Assembly: GCA_022496205.1 (NCBI GenBank)
Contig: WTXD01000030.1
Location: 1 to 64,000 of the forward strand
Source: Gloeopeniophorella convolvens
Lineage: Eukaryota; Basidiomycota; Agaricomycetes; Russulales
Direction of reading: 5' to 3'
DNA length: 64,000 nt
A program made the position numbers and the translations under genes. Below the pieces are notes generated by a model. That model saw only the letters and a list, made by a program, of their open reading frames with translations. It did not search any database and was not told the origin of the DNA. Each line of letters opens with the position of its first letter. The stretch's first letter is position 1. This document shows positions 34,656 to 45,779 of this stretch, one piece after another.

Positions 34656-35197
34656 TGTCACAGCCTGAGCTGGTGCACATTGAACAGGCAAGGGCCGAGA
34701 CGAGCAAGGTTCAATAAGTTGGTCTCGATGTGAGCCAGTCCTTGATGGTGCATGTGAAGGTGCACGAGATCCTGGATAAGACGTGATGTCTTCGAGTGAA
34801 GGCAATCGGCCTCCGATACATCGAGTTCAAGAGCTGAAGACCTTGCGATACTTGGGTGAACAAGTCTATCACACGGATTCCCTGGTAACCTCGTCGATTG
34901 ACAAAGGAGAACAGGCTTAAGGCCTTAGAGTGCAAATACTATGCCTTAAGTACTACAAGAGTTGTGGTTTACATAATGTCTTAGTATCGAGTCAACCCAA
35001 GTCAGAACGGACTCAAGGTGGGTCTCCTAGGTAGAAGTACAGTAGCAATCCAATGGCAAAAGGGGCGCGTCAAGATAGGTGAAGGAATTGTATGACAAGT
35101 GGAAGATAAGCATCCCCGAGTTAGATACCAGAACAGAACTCATATCATACAGATGAATTCAAAAGGAGAAAGAAAAAGTATCATACAGTTTGTGACA
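34656..35197 (-). repeat. 3' LTR A of gypsy A
   Basis: 542 bp, TGTCACAGCCTGAGC ... CAGTTTGTGACA. On its inner side the element strand reads AAGAGGGATGCAA, a purine-rich polypurine-tract candidate (35198-35210). Confidence 0.9.
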
Positions 35198-35315
35198 TTG
35201 CATCCCTCTTACATTCGAAGTCACCTCGACTTCAATCCTTGTTCTGCGTACCAAAGTCTACATCGTGATCACTTGTACCTTCGGCTCTCTCTGCCGGACC
35301 CTGTCTCGTGAGTCT

Positions 35316-36660
35316 TTACACGAGCTGCGTCTCCTCACTCACCCAGATGCGACTAGATGGATGGAAAAGGAAGGGGGTCATATCGTTAAAGGTATATCGC
35401 CGGGCCTCATGTACTGCCTGTACGCATGACTCTAGACAGGCCGCTTTGAGTCGGCAGTGGATAGCGAGGATGCACATTTTAGCGTCCACGCGCTTCCTCT
35501 CTAGCTCATCAAGGTCATACTGGATACGCTTCCTCTTCCTCATCTCCTGGCCAAGGCAGTACAAGTCGGCGGTGAGACCGTAATCCCACATGTCACAAAT
35601 GACTGCAGTGAGATTGTTGTCCTGCACCATTAGACAGTCCTCGGTCTCTAGCGTGATGCAGTCAGGTTGTTTATGTTTGACCGGCGTCATGTAGAGTTTG
35701 ATGGCAGTGTCCATCTCGTCATACTCGTCCTCCACTGTGACCATGAACGGGCAGGGGCCATCTGTGACTGTCTTCACCCAGGGAGCTATGATGAGTCGGC
35801 CGTCGTACTTTGACCTGATAGTTTCAACTGTAATGGTATGCTCTGAGTTACAGAAGAAACCTTTGGTGAGTAGGTCGCAAGGAAGGCGGGGGTTTTTTCT
35901 ACGCAGGGCCTCGTAGGCCTGGTTAGCAAGTCAGTTCAGATGAGGATGGAGTTCTTCACGCGTTTCTGCTATGAGTCCTTTACAGTATTCCGTTGTCAGG
36001 GCATACCAGCATTTGGTAGAGCAGTCGTCGATTTGTTCATAGAACTTTTGAGACAGCCGGGACTTTACGTCAGTTAGACGAACCGATTTGAAGTCCCAGT
36101 TATACTCAGTGTTCTCGAACGTCACAGTGATGAGATAGTCTAGATAGTCCTGCTGGCGACTGAGTATGTTCTTCCTCTCTGTTTCCTCTTCGTCAAGATC
36201 AATGATCGTGTTACCCACAACAACATGGGTGGGTCCGACGGCAGGAGGTGGTCTAGGGCGAGGAAGGGTGGAAGCAGGTATGAACTGGGCTAGGATAGTG
36301 GCAGGTCCTTCGACTAAGGGGTTTGCCTCTGGAGGCACTGCCTCGATGGTGACTGCTTCCACCTTTGGGCTCGAGGGTGTGATGATGGCTGCGGAGACTG
36401 AACGGATGGGGACGGGCATAGGAATGTGTACTCCTTCAATGACCATGATGGTCTCTTCAAAGAAAGTGGGGGGGGGTTGGGGCGCGAGAACTGGCAATGG
36501 AGTTGGTGTCAGAACGGAGGTACTCAATGTTAGGAATGGGATGAGGAGCGGGAGATGAGGTCTCGATAAACGAGATAGAAGAGACATTGGTAGGAACGGG
36601 AGACATGGTAGGAGTGGGAAGTGGTGAAGGATAAGAAGTCGAATAGAACATTGTGATCAC
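35316..36660 (-). pseudogene. Extra ORF between pol and 3' LTR of gypsy A
   Basis: About 448 codons in the position of env in errantiviruses. The N-terminal part is Pro/Ser/Thr-rich (MFYSTSYPSPLPTPTMSPVP). A 9-G run at 36468-36476 shifts the frame once. The C-terminal half is compact: NILSRQQDYLDYLITVTFEN, RSKYDGRLIIAPWVKTVTDG, MRKRKRIQYDLDELERKRVD and ACLESCVQAVHEARRYTFND. One TGA (35931) probably replaces an R codon. I see no signal peptide, membrane segment or known fold, so it is not a recognisable envelope. It ends about 120 nt before the 3' LTR. Function unknown. Confidence 0.65.
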
Positions 36661-36699
36661 TAGAGTGACTGAAGTCGCTGGGGATGAAGGATGAAAATT

Positions 36700-38465
36700 A
36701 CCCCCCTCTTATGTTCAGCGTCGACCACAGCACTTAGATAGGGTATTGGTGGCCGGTCCTGCGGCATCAGGGTGTTCTGTGTAATACAGAGTCAGCAGGT
36801 CATCCGTGTGAATGTCGGAAGCTTTGATCCACTCGTTATCTGAGTCAGGATAGCCCTTCTATTTCACAAGATACTGCAGCTGATGTTGGAAGATGCAGGA
36901 GTTTCGTATGGATTCAACTTTGTATTCTTCTTCCCCTTCAATGAGGTCAGGTGGGGGTTGAGGGAAGTTTGTACTGTGTTCTCATGTTTCGCGATAGGGA
37001 AGAAGGCAAGACACATGGAAAACGTCGTGAATCTTCATCGATGGAGGAAGTTCTAGTTGGAATGTCACCGGGGATAACTATCGAACGACATGGAAGGGTC
37101 CATGGCGTCGGGGTGCTAGTTTTAGTGTGAGATAGGAAGTGGGTAAAGGACTTCCTTCCAGCCAAACTAATGTTGAGACGGACAGTGTCCTGGCGGCTCT
37201 GATTAGATTAGATATGGACCTAATGATCAAGGACTATCTTATCTAGTGTACATAATGTTCTAGACTTAAGGCTGTGTTCAGCCCCACATTCGTTTCCATG
37301 TTCTGGACTATTCTAGGGCATTCAATGACCCACCTTGTACTCCGGTACCCACTCTTACTCCGTTTCATGTGGGTCTCCTAGGCTTTCTAAGCAGTGTTTA
37401 TCACATGCTATCTGTCGCTCCTTACTGTATATAAGGACCTCTTTCTTCGCCTTTGTAGCCTCAGTCTTTTGACCTTCTCTGACTGAGGCAAGTACACTAC
37501 CGCTCCTTTCACTTCTACCTTATACTTACCTTACCTTATAGCGTCACTCTGTGTCCTTCAGGTATTGCACTAATGTACTAGTCTTTTGACCTTCTCTGAC
37601 TGAGCGTCACTCTGTGTCCTTCAGTTGTCACTCCACCCTCTGCTGCACTTCAACAACTAAGTCTCCTTCATTGATAGTGGGCAGTTGACCTCTGGCCTTC
37701 CGCTTCATCATGTCAACTGTCCATTCTAGGGCTTCTCGCGCTGCGAGGCGATGACTGCACAGCAGTTCTAAACGATCAGTAATCCGGGGTATCGATGAGA
37801 CTGTTCCTATCAGCCAATCAGAATGAGGATGATAGCCCATCAGGGCTTCAAAGGGGGATAGTTTCATTGTAGAGCTCTTCCAGGAATTATGCAAGAATTC
37901 TGCGAAGGGAAGCCAGTCAACCCAGTCATCCTGTCTGCTGTTCACCCAGAACTAGAGGTACTACTCAAGCTGTTGATTAACATGCTCGGTCTGTCCGTCT
38001 GTCTGTGGGTAATAGGCGGTGGAGATGTTTTGACTGATGCTGAGGCATCGGCATAGTTCGCAAGTGAAGGATGATGCAAATCTAGGGTCTTGGTCAGAGA
38101 TGATGCGGCGAGGGAGTCCAAAATGGCGGTAGACGTTGTTCAAGTAGAGCTTCGTAGTCTCTTTTGCTGTGATTGTTTCATTGCAAGGCATGAAGATGGC
38201 GCCTTTAGTGCAATCATGATCTACAACCACGAGGATGGAATCAAAGCCTCGCGAGGTCAGGAGTTTTACGATGAAATTTATAGGTACTGTCTGAAATGGT
38301 CCCACATCTAGATCAGTGCAGATCAGCATGAGTTCCGGCTTCTGCCAATTGGTGCGGACTTTCAACGCTTGGCACTCTGCGCATCCGTTGACACAGTTCT
38401 TTACAAAATCATTAAGTCCGGGCCAATCCCACTGTCGTCATATCAGCTCCTGAGTATTTGTGATA
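36700..38465 (-). pseudogene. Gypsy A integrase core and chromodomain
   Basis: Continues the integrase zinc finger from 43413 across the split LTR A: GITNTQELI then GLNDFVKNCVNGCAECQALK. The core has INFIVKLLTSRGFDSILVVV, RIISDQDPRFASSF and YPQTDGQTEHVNQQLE. A solo LTR C (37171-37655) interrupts after INEGDLV; the frame resumes WLEGSPLPTSYLTLKLAPRR. A chromodomain (YKVESIRNS ... LQYLVK then KGYPDSDNEWI) ends the protein near 36720. Several stops are transitions of Q, R or W codons. Confidence 0.85.
37171..37655 (+). repeat. Solo LTR C in gypsy A integrase
   Basis: 485 bp, TGTTGAGACGGACAGTG ... CTGCACTTCAACA, TSD ACTAA at 37166-37170 and 37656-37660. Confidence 0.93.
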
Positions 38466-39167
38466 TGTCACAACTTGTACAATACATTTCTCTTTTCTTT
38501 TTCTTTCTTATCTGTACGATACGAGTTCCGTTCCGATACCTGACTCGGGGACGCTTATCTCTCACTCATCATATGATTCCTTCATTCTTCTTGACGTGCC
38601 CCTTTCGCTATTGGACTCATCACCAAAACGGCCAAGTCCCGGGACGGCATGGTAAGCACGGTCTGGCGGACCGATTGGGCCTGCGCCAGCCCGTGCCAGC
38701 TCCCGTGATACCTGGTTGTGCCGGTTTGTCCTCTCGTCCCCTGTGTTCCTCCACGCTGGGGCCATCACGCCCGGGCTACTTCTGGTAGTGACCAAGCAGA
38801 TCTGGCCAGAGATGGCCGGATCACGCTGTACCTGAATCAACAGCGTGCTGCCCATGCCAGGTAATGTACCTTTCACATTACCCGGTTATGTCTGCTCATT
38901 TCATGATCCACAGCTCTTAGGCTGCGTGCCCCAGTATCGACGATCCTTGCTCACGCCCGCATAAGTACCTCGCTCGCCATCATCATCGCTGCTATCACAT
39001 CCGACTTCTCCCATCCCCACTGTCTCCCTCGCTCCCTCCGCTCCTTGCGCGCTCTGCCTGTGCCCATGCCCGCACCAACCCGCTCTCTTGCCCGCTCTTG
39101 CCGTCGCTCTGAGCTCGCTGCCGTTCGCCATCTCCGTCCTCGCCCTCGCGCTGGCCCGCTCGCTCCC

Positions 39168-39227
39168 GCTCTTGCTCTTGCTCTTGCTCTTGCTCTTGCT
39201 CTTGCTCTCGCCCTCGCCCTCGCCCTC
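39168..39227 (+). repeat. Hexanucleotide microsatellite (GCTCTT)n/(GCCCTC)n
   Basis: About six GCTCTT units followed by three GCCCTC-type units, in a CT-rich stretch inside the Helitron-like insertion. It creates artificial Arg/Glu and Leu/Ala-rich ORFs on both strands (for example 38951-39967 minus) that I do not accept as genes. Confidence 0.85.
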
Positions 39228-40799
39228 GTCCTCGCTTGTTCGCCCTCGCCACTGCCCGCCTCCCGCCCCTTCCAACATCCCCTTGCGCGTGCCGCATCTC
39301 GCAGGCACTGGCTCCCGAGGTACGTCATACCGTCCCCATTTTCCATGACGTCGCGTGTCCCGTCTGAGCCCTGGGCACACCATATAAGCATTGTGTGCTC
39401 CACCTCGTCATGCGCACGATGTCTGTGGCCACGTGCCGTACCCCATTCACCGCACCCCATAGGGGAGCGGTATATATTATCACATAATATAATATATGTA
39501 CACTCTAATGTAGCTAGTCCAATGGGCACTTTTGTCCAGTATACTACCCCATGTGAACATTGAACCCGTGCCTTTTGAGTGAAGAGACAGTGCAGAAGAC
39601 TGATTGACGAAGCTAGTAACGTACTTATGTTTGTGTACTCGCGGACCTCCTTTGCAGCTAGAGATGCGGTGCTGGGGTAAACAGGGATTCGCTTGAGAGT
39701 ACCCTGTTCGCATGTTGAGTTGTAGAAAGTGGCGGGGCGTGATGATATAGACGATGCTGGGGTATTAAGGTATGCGTTTGACAGCGGCCGCATGGGAGAA
39801 GGAGAGATGGGGAATACCGTTGGAACCGGGCCCACGTGCGAGAGGCACTGGGCCCGTGGTGGGAGAGAGAACCTGATACTACTTATATATTTGAGTGGGG
39901 ATGTTTGAGTAGTGGACGAGCAGTAGCGGCGGTCGAGAGCAGACGAGACAGTAACAGTAACAGACATCGGATCTGGGAGTCAATGTGCTTGGGAAGGGTT
40001 GGGAGATGGCAGGGCAGAAATTACGAGTCAAGGCGACAGGTATGCGTGGAGCAGAGTATACATCTTGACCACGCGAGGATCTGTGTAGCTTGCAAAGCCT
40101 GCACCACAGTCGACTTAGCGCGAAAACAGGAACGCGTGCCAGGGTCTGGGCATGTGAGGTGCCACGCACACGTGGTCGTGTGCACAGTCGCGCATCGGAG
40201 TTGAATCCGATAGGTCACGGTGTGCATACATGGACCCTTGATTCGCACTGGTACTTCACTTTTCCTCCTCCCCCACCCATCCTCCACTTTCTCTATTAAC
40301 TTTATAAAACAATCCCTTAGCAATGCCTCATCGCGAGCGAGAATCCGAAGAGCCGCAACCACGGGCCCCAAGGTGCTCGGTCTCCCAAGAGTTGGGCCAC
40401 CGGCCCAACCACCACCAAAGGTATATGATAGTAATTGATCACATATATGCTACTAAATACACTCGCTAAGCTACAAAAAGGTTCCGATAGGTATCTATCA
40501 CCGCGCTGCAAGGTGGATGGCGCGCAGCAAAGGTTCATCTGTCAACCCCATTGCTCCTCACCTTTGTGCCGGACCCCACCTGTCTGGGCCAAGATGCTAC
40601 TAACATGAACAACAATGACTCGTAAGATAGCAAAGAAAAAGGGGAACACCCTAAGTAAGTGAAATAACTAAATATATGCGCCTGAGAACCATTCTGACAC
40701 ATATTGTAGTAGAGGCTTAGCTAGCTCAAACAAGAGTGCGCTCATCATAAGCGCATCTTTGAGCTAACTTGCGAGCGCATTCTGTTCAGACTTAGACTT

Positions 40800-40991
40800 C
40801 CTTAAGTTTAGGGAGACCGGATTCATACCAACGCCATTGCCCACTCCGGGGCCCGCACCCACGCCTAGACCTGCGCCCACGCATGTGCTTGCACCTGCAC
40901 CTGCATCTGCACCCGCGCCCACGCCAACCCTGAGCCCGATGATGCTCACCGGTTTGGTGAGCAACGGTCATGGCGGGGCACATACAGCGGT
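40800..40991 (+). other. Pro/Ala-rich exon-like stretch in the Helitron-like insertion
   Basis: Open + frame MPTPGPAPTPRPAPTHVLAP continuing to LVSNGHGGAHTAV and a GTAAGT donor at about 40989. It could be a captured exon from another host gene or a 5' exon of the chimeric transcript upstream of the kinase fragment. An earlier short open stretch at 40323-40422 (MPHRERESEEPQPRAP) also ends at a GT donor. The rest of 38881-41090 shows nothing I can support as coding. Confidence 0.3.
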
Positions 40992-41129
40992 AAGTGCGAT
41001 GATCTCAGCACACAGTTTGTACCTTACTCAGCTCACCTTGCCCTAGAATGCCGGAGCGGGCAGAGGCCAGGATCTAACACTTTGCATCCTTCCCCCAGAC
41101 TGGTGGTGCGCCTCACTGCCGGCATGTAT

Positions 41130-42304
41130 GTGCATGTGTGCTTTCTGACGCGGGCGCCAAGTCTCGCTGCAGTAGATGGCCTGCTTCGGCTAGAACCCGA
41201 GTCAGGGCACACTCCTCAAAGCCAGCCAGTTCCTCCTCGATGCGCTGCGCCGCACACCCGCCGCCCACCAGACCCACCTGCTCACCTCTGTGTAGAGGAG
41301 CTCCCCGTGCACCTTGCGCACCGCGCCAAGGAGCTCGACAAGCTCCCGCACAACCTCAGCAGCACGCCGTCCATCCAAAAGGTCAAGAACTGGTACGCGC
41401 AGTCCTTTGAGGTGCCCGCCCCCCTTTCCCCTGCCCCTCTCCCTCAAGTCTGACCCGCCCAGGAACTGATCAACTTTCCCCCCGTCACGCTCCCACCCGA
41501 CATCATCGCTGCGCTGGACCAGCCCGACGCGAAGGTCCCTGAGTCGACGTCAAACCTGTCCGTCGATGAGCACCACTACTCCGCTAGCAGCGGCGCGAAC
41601 AGGAACGGCGGTGGGCGCGGCTGCGCATCCCAATCGAGAAGTGGTGCGCGCCGGTTGTGCTGCATGTGTGGTTGTGTGGCGCTGATTGAGCGCGGCGGGC
41701 AGGTACTATGTGTGGACGACGAACACCGAGTGGCCGCCCGAGGTACACGACTACAACAAGCGCTTCACGCGCACGCTCGACGCGATCAAGCACCAGCACG
41801 ACCCGACTGTGATGACCGTCGCGCAGGGCGTGCTCGAGTGGAAGCAGGGTGCACGCACGCAGTGCATCGGGCTCGACGTGCAGGCGTGGCTCGACCGCTT
41901 CTACATGTTGCGCATCAGTATCCACTTCCTCATCAGTCAGCGTGAGTGCTGCGTGCGTGTGGTGGGCTGGCATGCTGACATGCGGTGTGATAGACATTGC
42001 GCTCAACACGCTCAGCGCGCACCCGGAGTACATTGGGATCATCTGCGCGCGCTCGGTACGCACGCGCCCTGCACCTCTTCTCTCTGTGTGTGTGTGTGCC
42101 CCGCTGACGCCGTGTGCAGAACGTGCACGACATCACGCATGAAGCGATCGAAAATGCGCGCTTCATGTGCGAGGAGCACTACGCGATGTTCAAAGGCCTG
42201 CCAGGAGCCAACGCCAGGCAGCGGCACAACGGCACACCAGCCACTGCAAAGGCTACCAGAAAGAACACTGGCTTGAAGAGGGACCCGCCGAGGAGGCGCA
42301 AGTA
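41130..42304 (+). pseudogene. Pyruvate dehydrogenase kinase fragment, truncated
   Basis: Mitochondrial PDK N-terminal helical domain with introns retained. VSLQ-stop-MACFG-stop-NPSQGTLLKASQ (TAGs at 41173 and 41191, Q expected at both) leads to QFLLD, then ELPVHLAHRAKELDKLPHNL and IQKVKNWYAQSF. After two introns come YYVWTTNTEWPPEVHDYNKR, VAQGVLEWKQ and IGLDVQAWLDRFYMLRISIH. Two more introns lead to IALNTLSAHPEYIGIICARS and NVHDITHEAIENARFMCEEH. After FKGLP the sequence changes to an unrelated basic tail (TRKNTGLKRDPPRRRK) and stops at 42304. The whole GHKL ATP-binding domain is missing, so no kinase can be made. It lies in the Helitron-like insertion. Confidence 0.85.
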
Positions 42305-42971
42305 GTAGCCAGAATGTGTTCTACATCAGGGACAAGACGCATGTGCATATCGTGTGTTCAAAGCAATCCACAAGTGAGTAGTTGTGTAGCACGCGAAGTT
42401 GCAGACTGATGCCGCGGGCAGGTCTTGTGAACGGCTTCACACTGGAGCCCTGCATCTCTCAAATTGTGCATAGCACCATCGGGTCTGGCCTTCCCATTGC
42501 TGACGCACGCGATAGAACTGGCATCGAGCAATCATCTTGGGATGCTCCGAGCACATTGGAGCTCACTTCTTGGGGGCGTGCGGGGCCTCACAAGTCACGC
42601 ACGTGGTTCTCATGGCTCGGATTTGGGGCAACGAATACTGACTACGCATGTATTAAATTAACTCACAATCATATGGTACTTTATTTCTACACGGGCGTGC
42701 ATGAACTGCAGCGGGGGCACGGGGACGAGATATCTTCATGGATATGCAGGAGCTGGCGAGGCACGCGAGATCTTGCAAGGGCGCGCGGCGGCAGCGCAGG
42801 CTCGATAAGGCGTGCACGAGCTGGCTCGGTATCGCTGAGGGAACTTGGCCATGAATTGAGAATGCGGGTGCACGGCGGAGATCCAGATGCGACAAGGTCG
42901 TGTTCGTATCTCGGAGTCTGGCAAGGTCTGGCTAATCAGCAACAAGGTGAGCACGGGGCGCACAGGGCGCA

Positions 42972-42997
42972 AGATCTGGCCAGACCTGGCCAGATCT
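42972..42997. other. Perfect hairpin near 3' end of Helitron-like insertion
   Basis: AGATCTGGCC, loop AGACCT, GGCCAGATCT: a perfect 10-bp stem. A related AGATCTGGCCAGA occurs near the 5' end at 38801. Terminal hairpins of this type mark the 3' end in Helitrons. Confidence 0.7.
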
Positions 42998-43412
42998 GAA
43001 CTCTGCCGATTTGCTAATGCTGATAACTGTACTTCTACCTAGGAGACCCACTTGAGTCCGTTCTGACTCTGGTTGACTCGATACTAGGACATTATGTAAA
43101 CCACATCTCTTGTAGTACTTAAGGCATAGCAGTTATACTCTAAGGCCTTAAGCCTGTTCTCCTTTGTCAATTGACGAGGTTACCAGGAATCCGCGTGAGG
43201 GTCTTGTTCACCCAAGTATCGCGAGGTCTTCAGCTCTTTGAACTCAATGTACCGGAGGCCGATTGCCTCCACTTGAAGACACCACGTCTTACCCAGGATC
43301 TTGTGCACACTCGCGTGCACCATCAAGGACTGGCTCACATCGAGACTGACTTACTGAACCTCACTCGTCTCAGCCCTTGCCTGCCTTGCATGCACCAGCT
43401 CAGGCCGTGACA

Positions 43413-45700
43413 TGATGCCAGGGTGTCCGGTGGAAGGGGTGTTATGATGGGCATGAACGATATTGCGTCTGAGTGTTTTGTCGGTGTTTGCGGGTATCCA
43501 GAGCTGTCCTTTTTCTGTACGCCACCATCCGTCCGGCTGTTTCATGCATCTAGTTGGAGCCTTATCTTTATCACCCCAGAGTTGAGCTACTCTGGTACGA
43601 TCTTCCAGTGATGGGGTTCTGGTCATGAATGTGGAGTTCACGAAGACGTCAGGGGAAAGAATAGCTACTTCTTCATGTTCTATGGAACCGTCGTCATGAT
43701 CTGGTCATCGGGATAGTGCATCTGCCAGGGTGTGGAGTTTTCCAGGGACATGCTGGATGACAAAGTTAAACTCGGCAAGGTCCTCATGCCATCACGCCTG
43801 GCGATGCGAGACCTTTTGAGTATCTTTAAAGAATAATAAGTTATGATGGTCCATGAGTATTGTAATTGGATGCTTTGCTCCTGCTAAGTAATGACGCCAT
43901 TCCTTCAGTGCCTTTATAATAGCTAAGAGTTCTCTGTCGTAGACGTTGTACCGCTGTTCAACTGGAGCAAATGAATGAGAATAGTATGCAATAGGGTGTC
44001 GTCGTCCATCGACACCCTTTTGTGAAAGTACAGCGCCACAAGCGAAGGAAGATGCGTCTGTTTCGAGGAAGAAAGGTTTATCATGATCAATGTGAATAAG
44101 TACGGGGTTTGAAAGGAAAGCGTCTTTAAGTCGTTCATATGCAAGTTGACATTCATCAGTCCAAAGGAATTGGGTATCATTCTTCATAAGTGTATTCAAT
44201 GGTCATGCGATTTTACCAAAATCTCTAATGAAACGACAATAGAAATTTCCAAATCCAAGGAACGCTCATACCTGCTTGACGGTCTTCAGGACGGGCCAGT
44301 CCCTGATACCGTCTAGCTTCATGGGGTCCATTTCAATCTGGTTGCTGTTTAGAATCATACCAAGGTAATCCACCTTCGTGCTCTCGAAGGTGCATTTCTT
44401 TGGTTTCAGGTAAAGGTTGTTGTTGAGGAGCTTCTGAAGTACTCGCTCAACTATGCGCCAGTGAAGATGGATGTCGTTCGAAGTTGCAATGAGAATGTCG
44501 TCCATGTAGATGAAGATGAGACCTAAGTCGATCTCATCTTTGAACAGTTCATTCATCATTGTCTGGAATGTCGACGGGGAATTTGTAAGTCCAAAGTACA
44601 TGACCATGGGTTCGAAAAAGCCGTGATTCATTTTGAACACTGCCTTCCATTGGTCACCTTCTTTGATGTGGATATTGTTGTATCCCCATCATACGTCGAA
44701 CTTTGTGTAGAGTCGTACAGTCTAGAGTTTATGGAGTATCTCCTCGATGAGCGGGAGGGGATAATGGTTTTTTACTGTATAGGTGTTCAGCTGTCAGTAA
44801 TCCTGCACGGGTCGAAGTTTCCCGTCCTTCTTTTTGACAAAGAAGAAGGGAGAGGCGTAAGGGGAATTAGATGGTTGAATGTATCCTTTCTTTAGATGTT
44901 CGTCAAGAAAGGATTTGAGTGCGATCTGCTCAGTGGGGGAAAGGGGATATATTTTACACGGAAGTGAAGGTGGTGCGTTGTCTTTCAAGTTGATGGGATG
45001 ATCCTATGGCCGTGACTCGGGGAATCTCTGCGCTGCTTCTTCACTGAAGACTTTGTCGAAGCATCGGTAGTGAGATGGAATGGGGTCTAGTTTTGTTTTA
45101 CTTAGATCTAGCGCTGCTTTGGCAAGCTGCTGTGCTTGGGTAACTCAAAAGAGGCGAACCTCATCGACAAGTTCCGGTGGTGATCCATAGTAAATCTCAT
45201 CCTCTGGTTCGAGATTTAAAGGTTTGAGTCTCTGTAGGTATAGTGACACATTCACATGCGCTTCCTCTTCCTAGTCAAGGGTAAAATAGATGTTCAACAC
45301 GCGTGTTCCTGCTCAAAATGTAGCCAGGGTTGGCTTCCACGAGGATGCATCTGATGTGGAAAGAGTAATGGGGTGAAAATCATCTGTGACTCATCGTTCT
45401 CCCCACAAGATTGGGGGTTGAAAGAGTCATAGCCAGGGAAATCCGAGGATAATACGTTCTCCTCTGATACTAGAAATATGGAAGCGCTGGGAATGTGATT
45501 TTCCTCCAGCTGACATGTTGAATTCAGTGTAATGAGTGATATCACCAGATCGATTTCGTGTTCCATCAGTGTTTCAAATGACGTGTGGATGGGGAAGTCG
45601 TTTGACCTGGAGGCCATGTTGTTTTACGACTTTCCAGTCAATGATATTGTCAGTAGCCCCGCTGTCGACCAGGGCTTTGTCGTCGATCCTTTTATGTGCA
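43413..45700 (-). pseudogene. Gypsy A protease, RT, RNase H and integrase start
   Basis: Protease core ALVDSGATDNIID near 45660. [22 protein letters not shown], then MVMYFGLTNSPSTFQTMMNE and the catalytic LIFIYMDDILIATSNDIHLH. RNase H: FFLETDASSFACGAVLSQKG and VYDRELLAIIKALKEWRHYL. The integrase start holds HHNTPSTGHPGI, where the split LTR A is inserted. Stops occur for example near 44700 (two), 44270 and 43798. It belongs to a different chromovirus family from B, with clearly different RT residues. The core of integrase lies at 38465 and below. Confidence 0.88.
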
Positions 45701-45779
45701 CTTCGGACGTAAATGGGAACTCTGATCGCATTTTTGGCATAGGAGAGTTGTACTAGTACATCGGTGCTGAAGATGGCTC

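Larger units (their letters stand above)
38620..43023 (+). mobile_element. Helitron-like, GC-rich captured-DNA insertion
   Basis: 4,404 bp inside a solo LTR A. It starts TCACCAAAACGG after an A and ends GCTAATGCTGA before a T, which fits the Helitron rules (TC at 5', CTRR at 3', insertion between A and T, no TSD, no terminal inverted repeats). A perfect 10-bp hairpin (42972-42997) lies 22 nt from the 3' end, somewhat further than usual. It carries no RepHel gene, so it would be non-autonomous. The contents are host-like: a CT-rich GC-rich segment, a Pro/Ala-rich exon and part of a pyruvate dehydrogenase kinase gene with introns. The insertion is proved by the LTR halves; its class is inferred. 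Confidence 0.6.
38466..43412 (+). repeat. Solo LTR A in gypsy A integrase, split by a 4.4-kb insertion
   Basis: 5' part 38466-38619 (TGTCACAACTTGTACAATAC ...) and 3' part 43024-43412 (... CAGGCCGTGACA). Flanks TGATA (38461-38465) and TGATG (43413-43417) match at four of five bases. The gypsy A integrase frame GHPGI/TNTQELI rejoins when the whole block is removed, so the two parts are one LTR. Confidence 0.9.

Noticed and set aside
38951..39967. 338-codon minus-strand ORF in the Helitron-like block
   Set aside because: Its middle is only the translated GCTCTT/GCCCTC hexamer repeat, overlap on both strands is equally open, and no domain or intron structure supports it.
41584..42063. Minus-strand 159-codon ORF
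   Set aside because: Antisense to the PDK exons, whose sense translation matches the family with introns; no independent support.
38466..43412. Two independent partial LTR A copies
   Set aside because: The outer flanks TGATA/TGATG and the rejoining gypsy A integrase frame show they are halves of one solo LTR split by an insertion.
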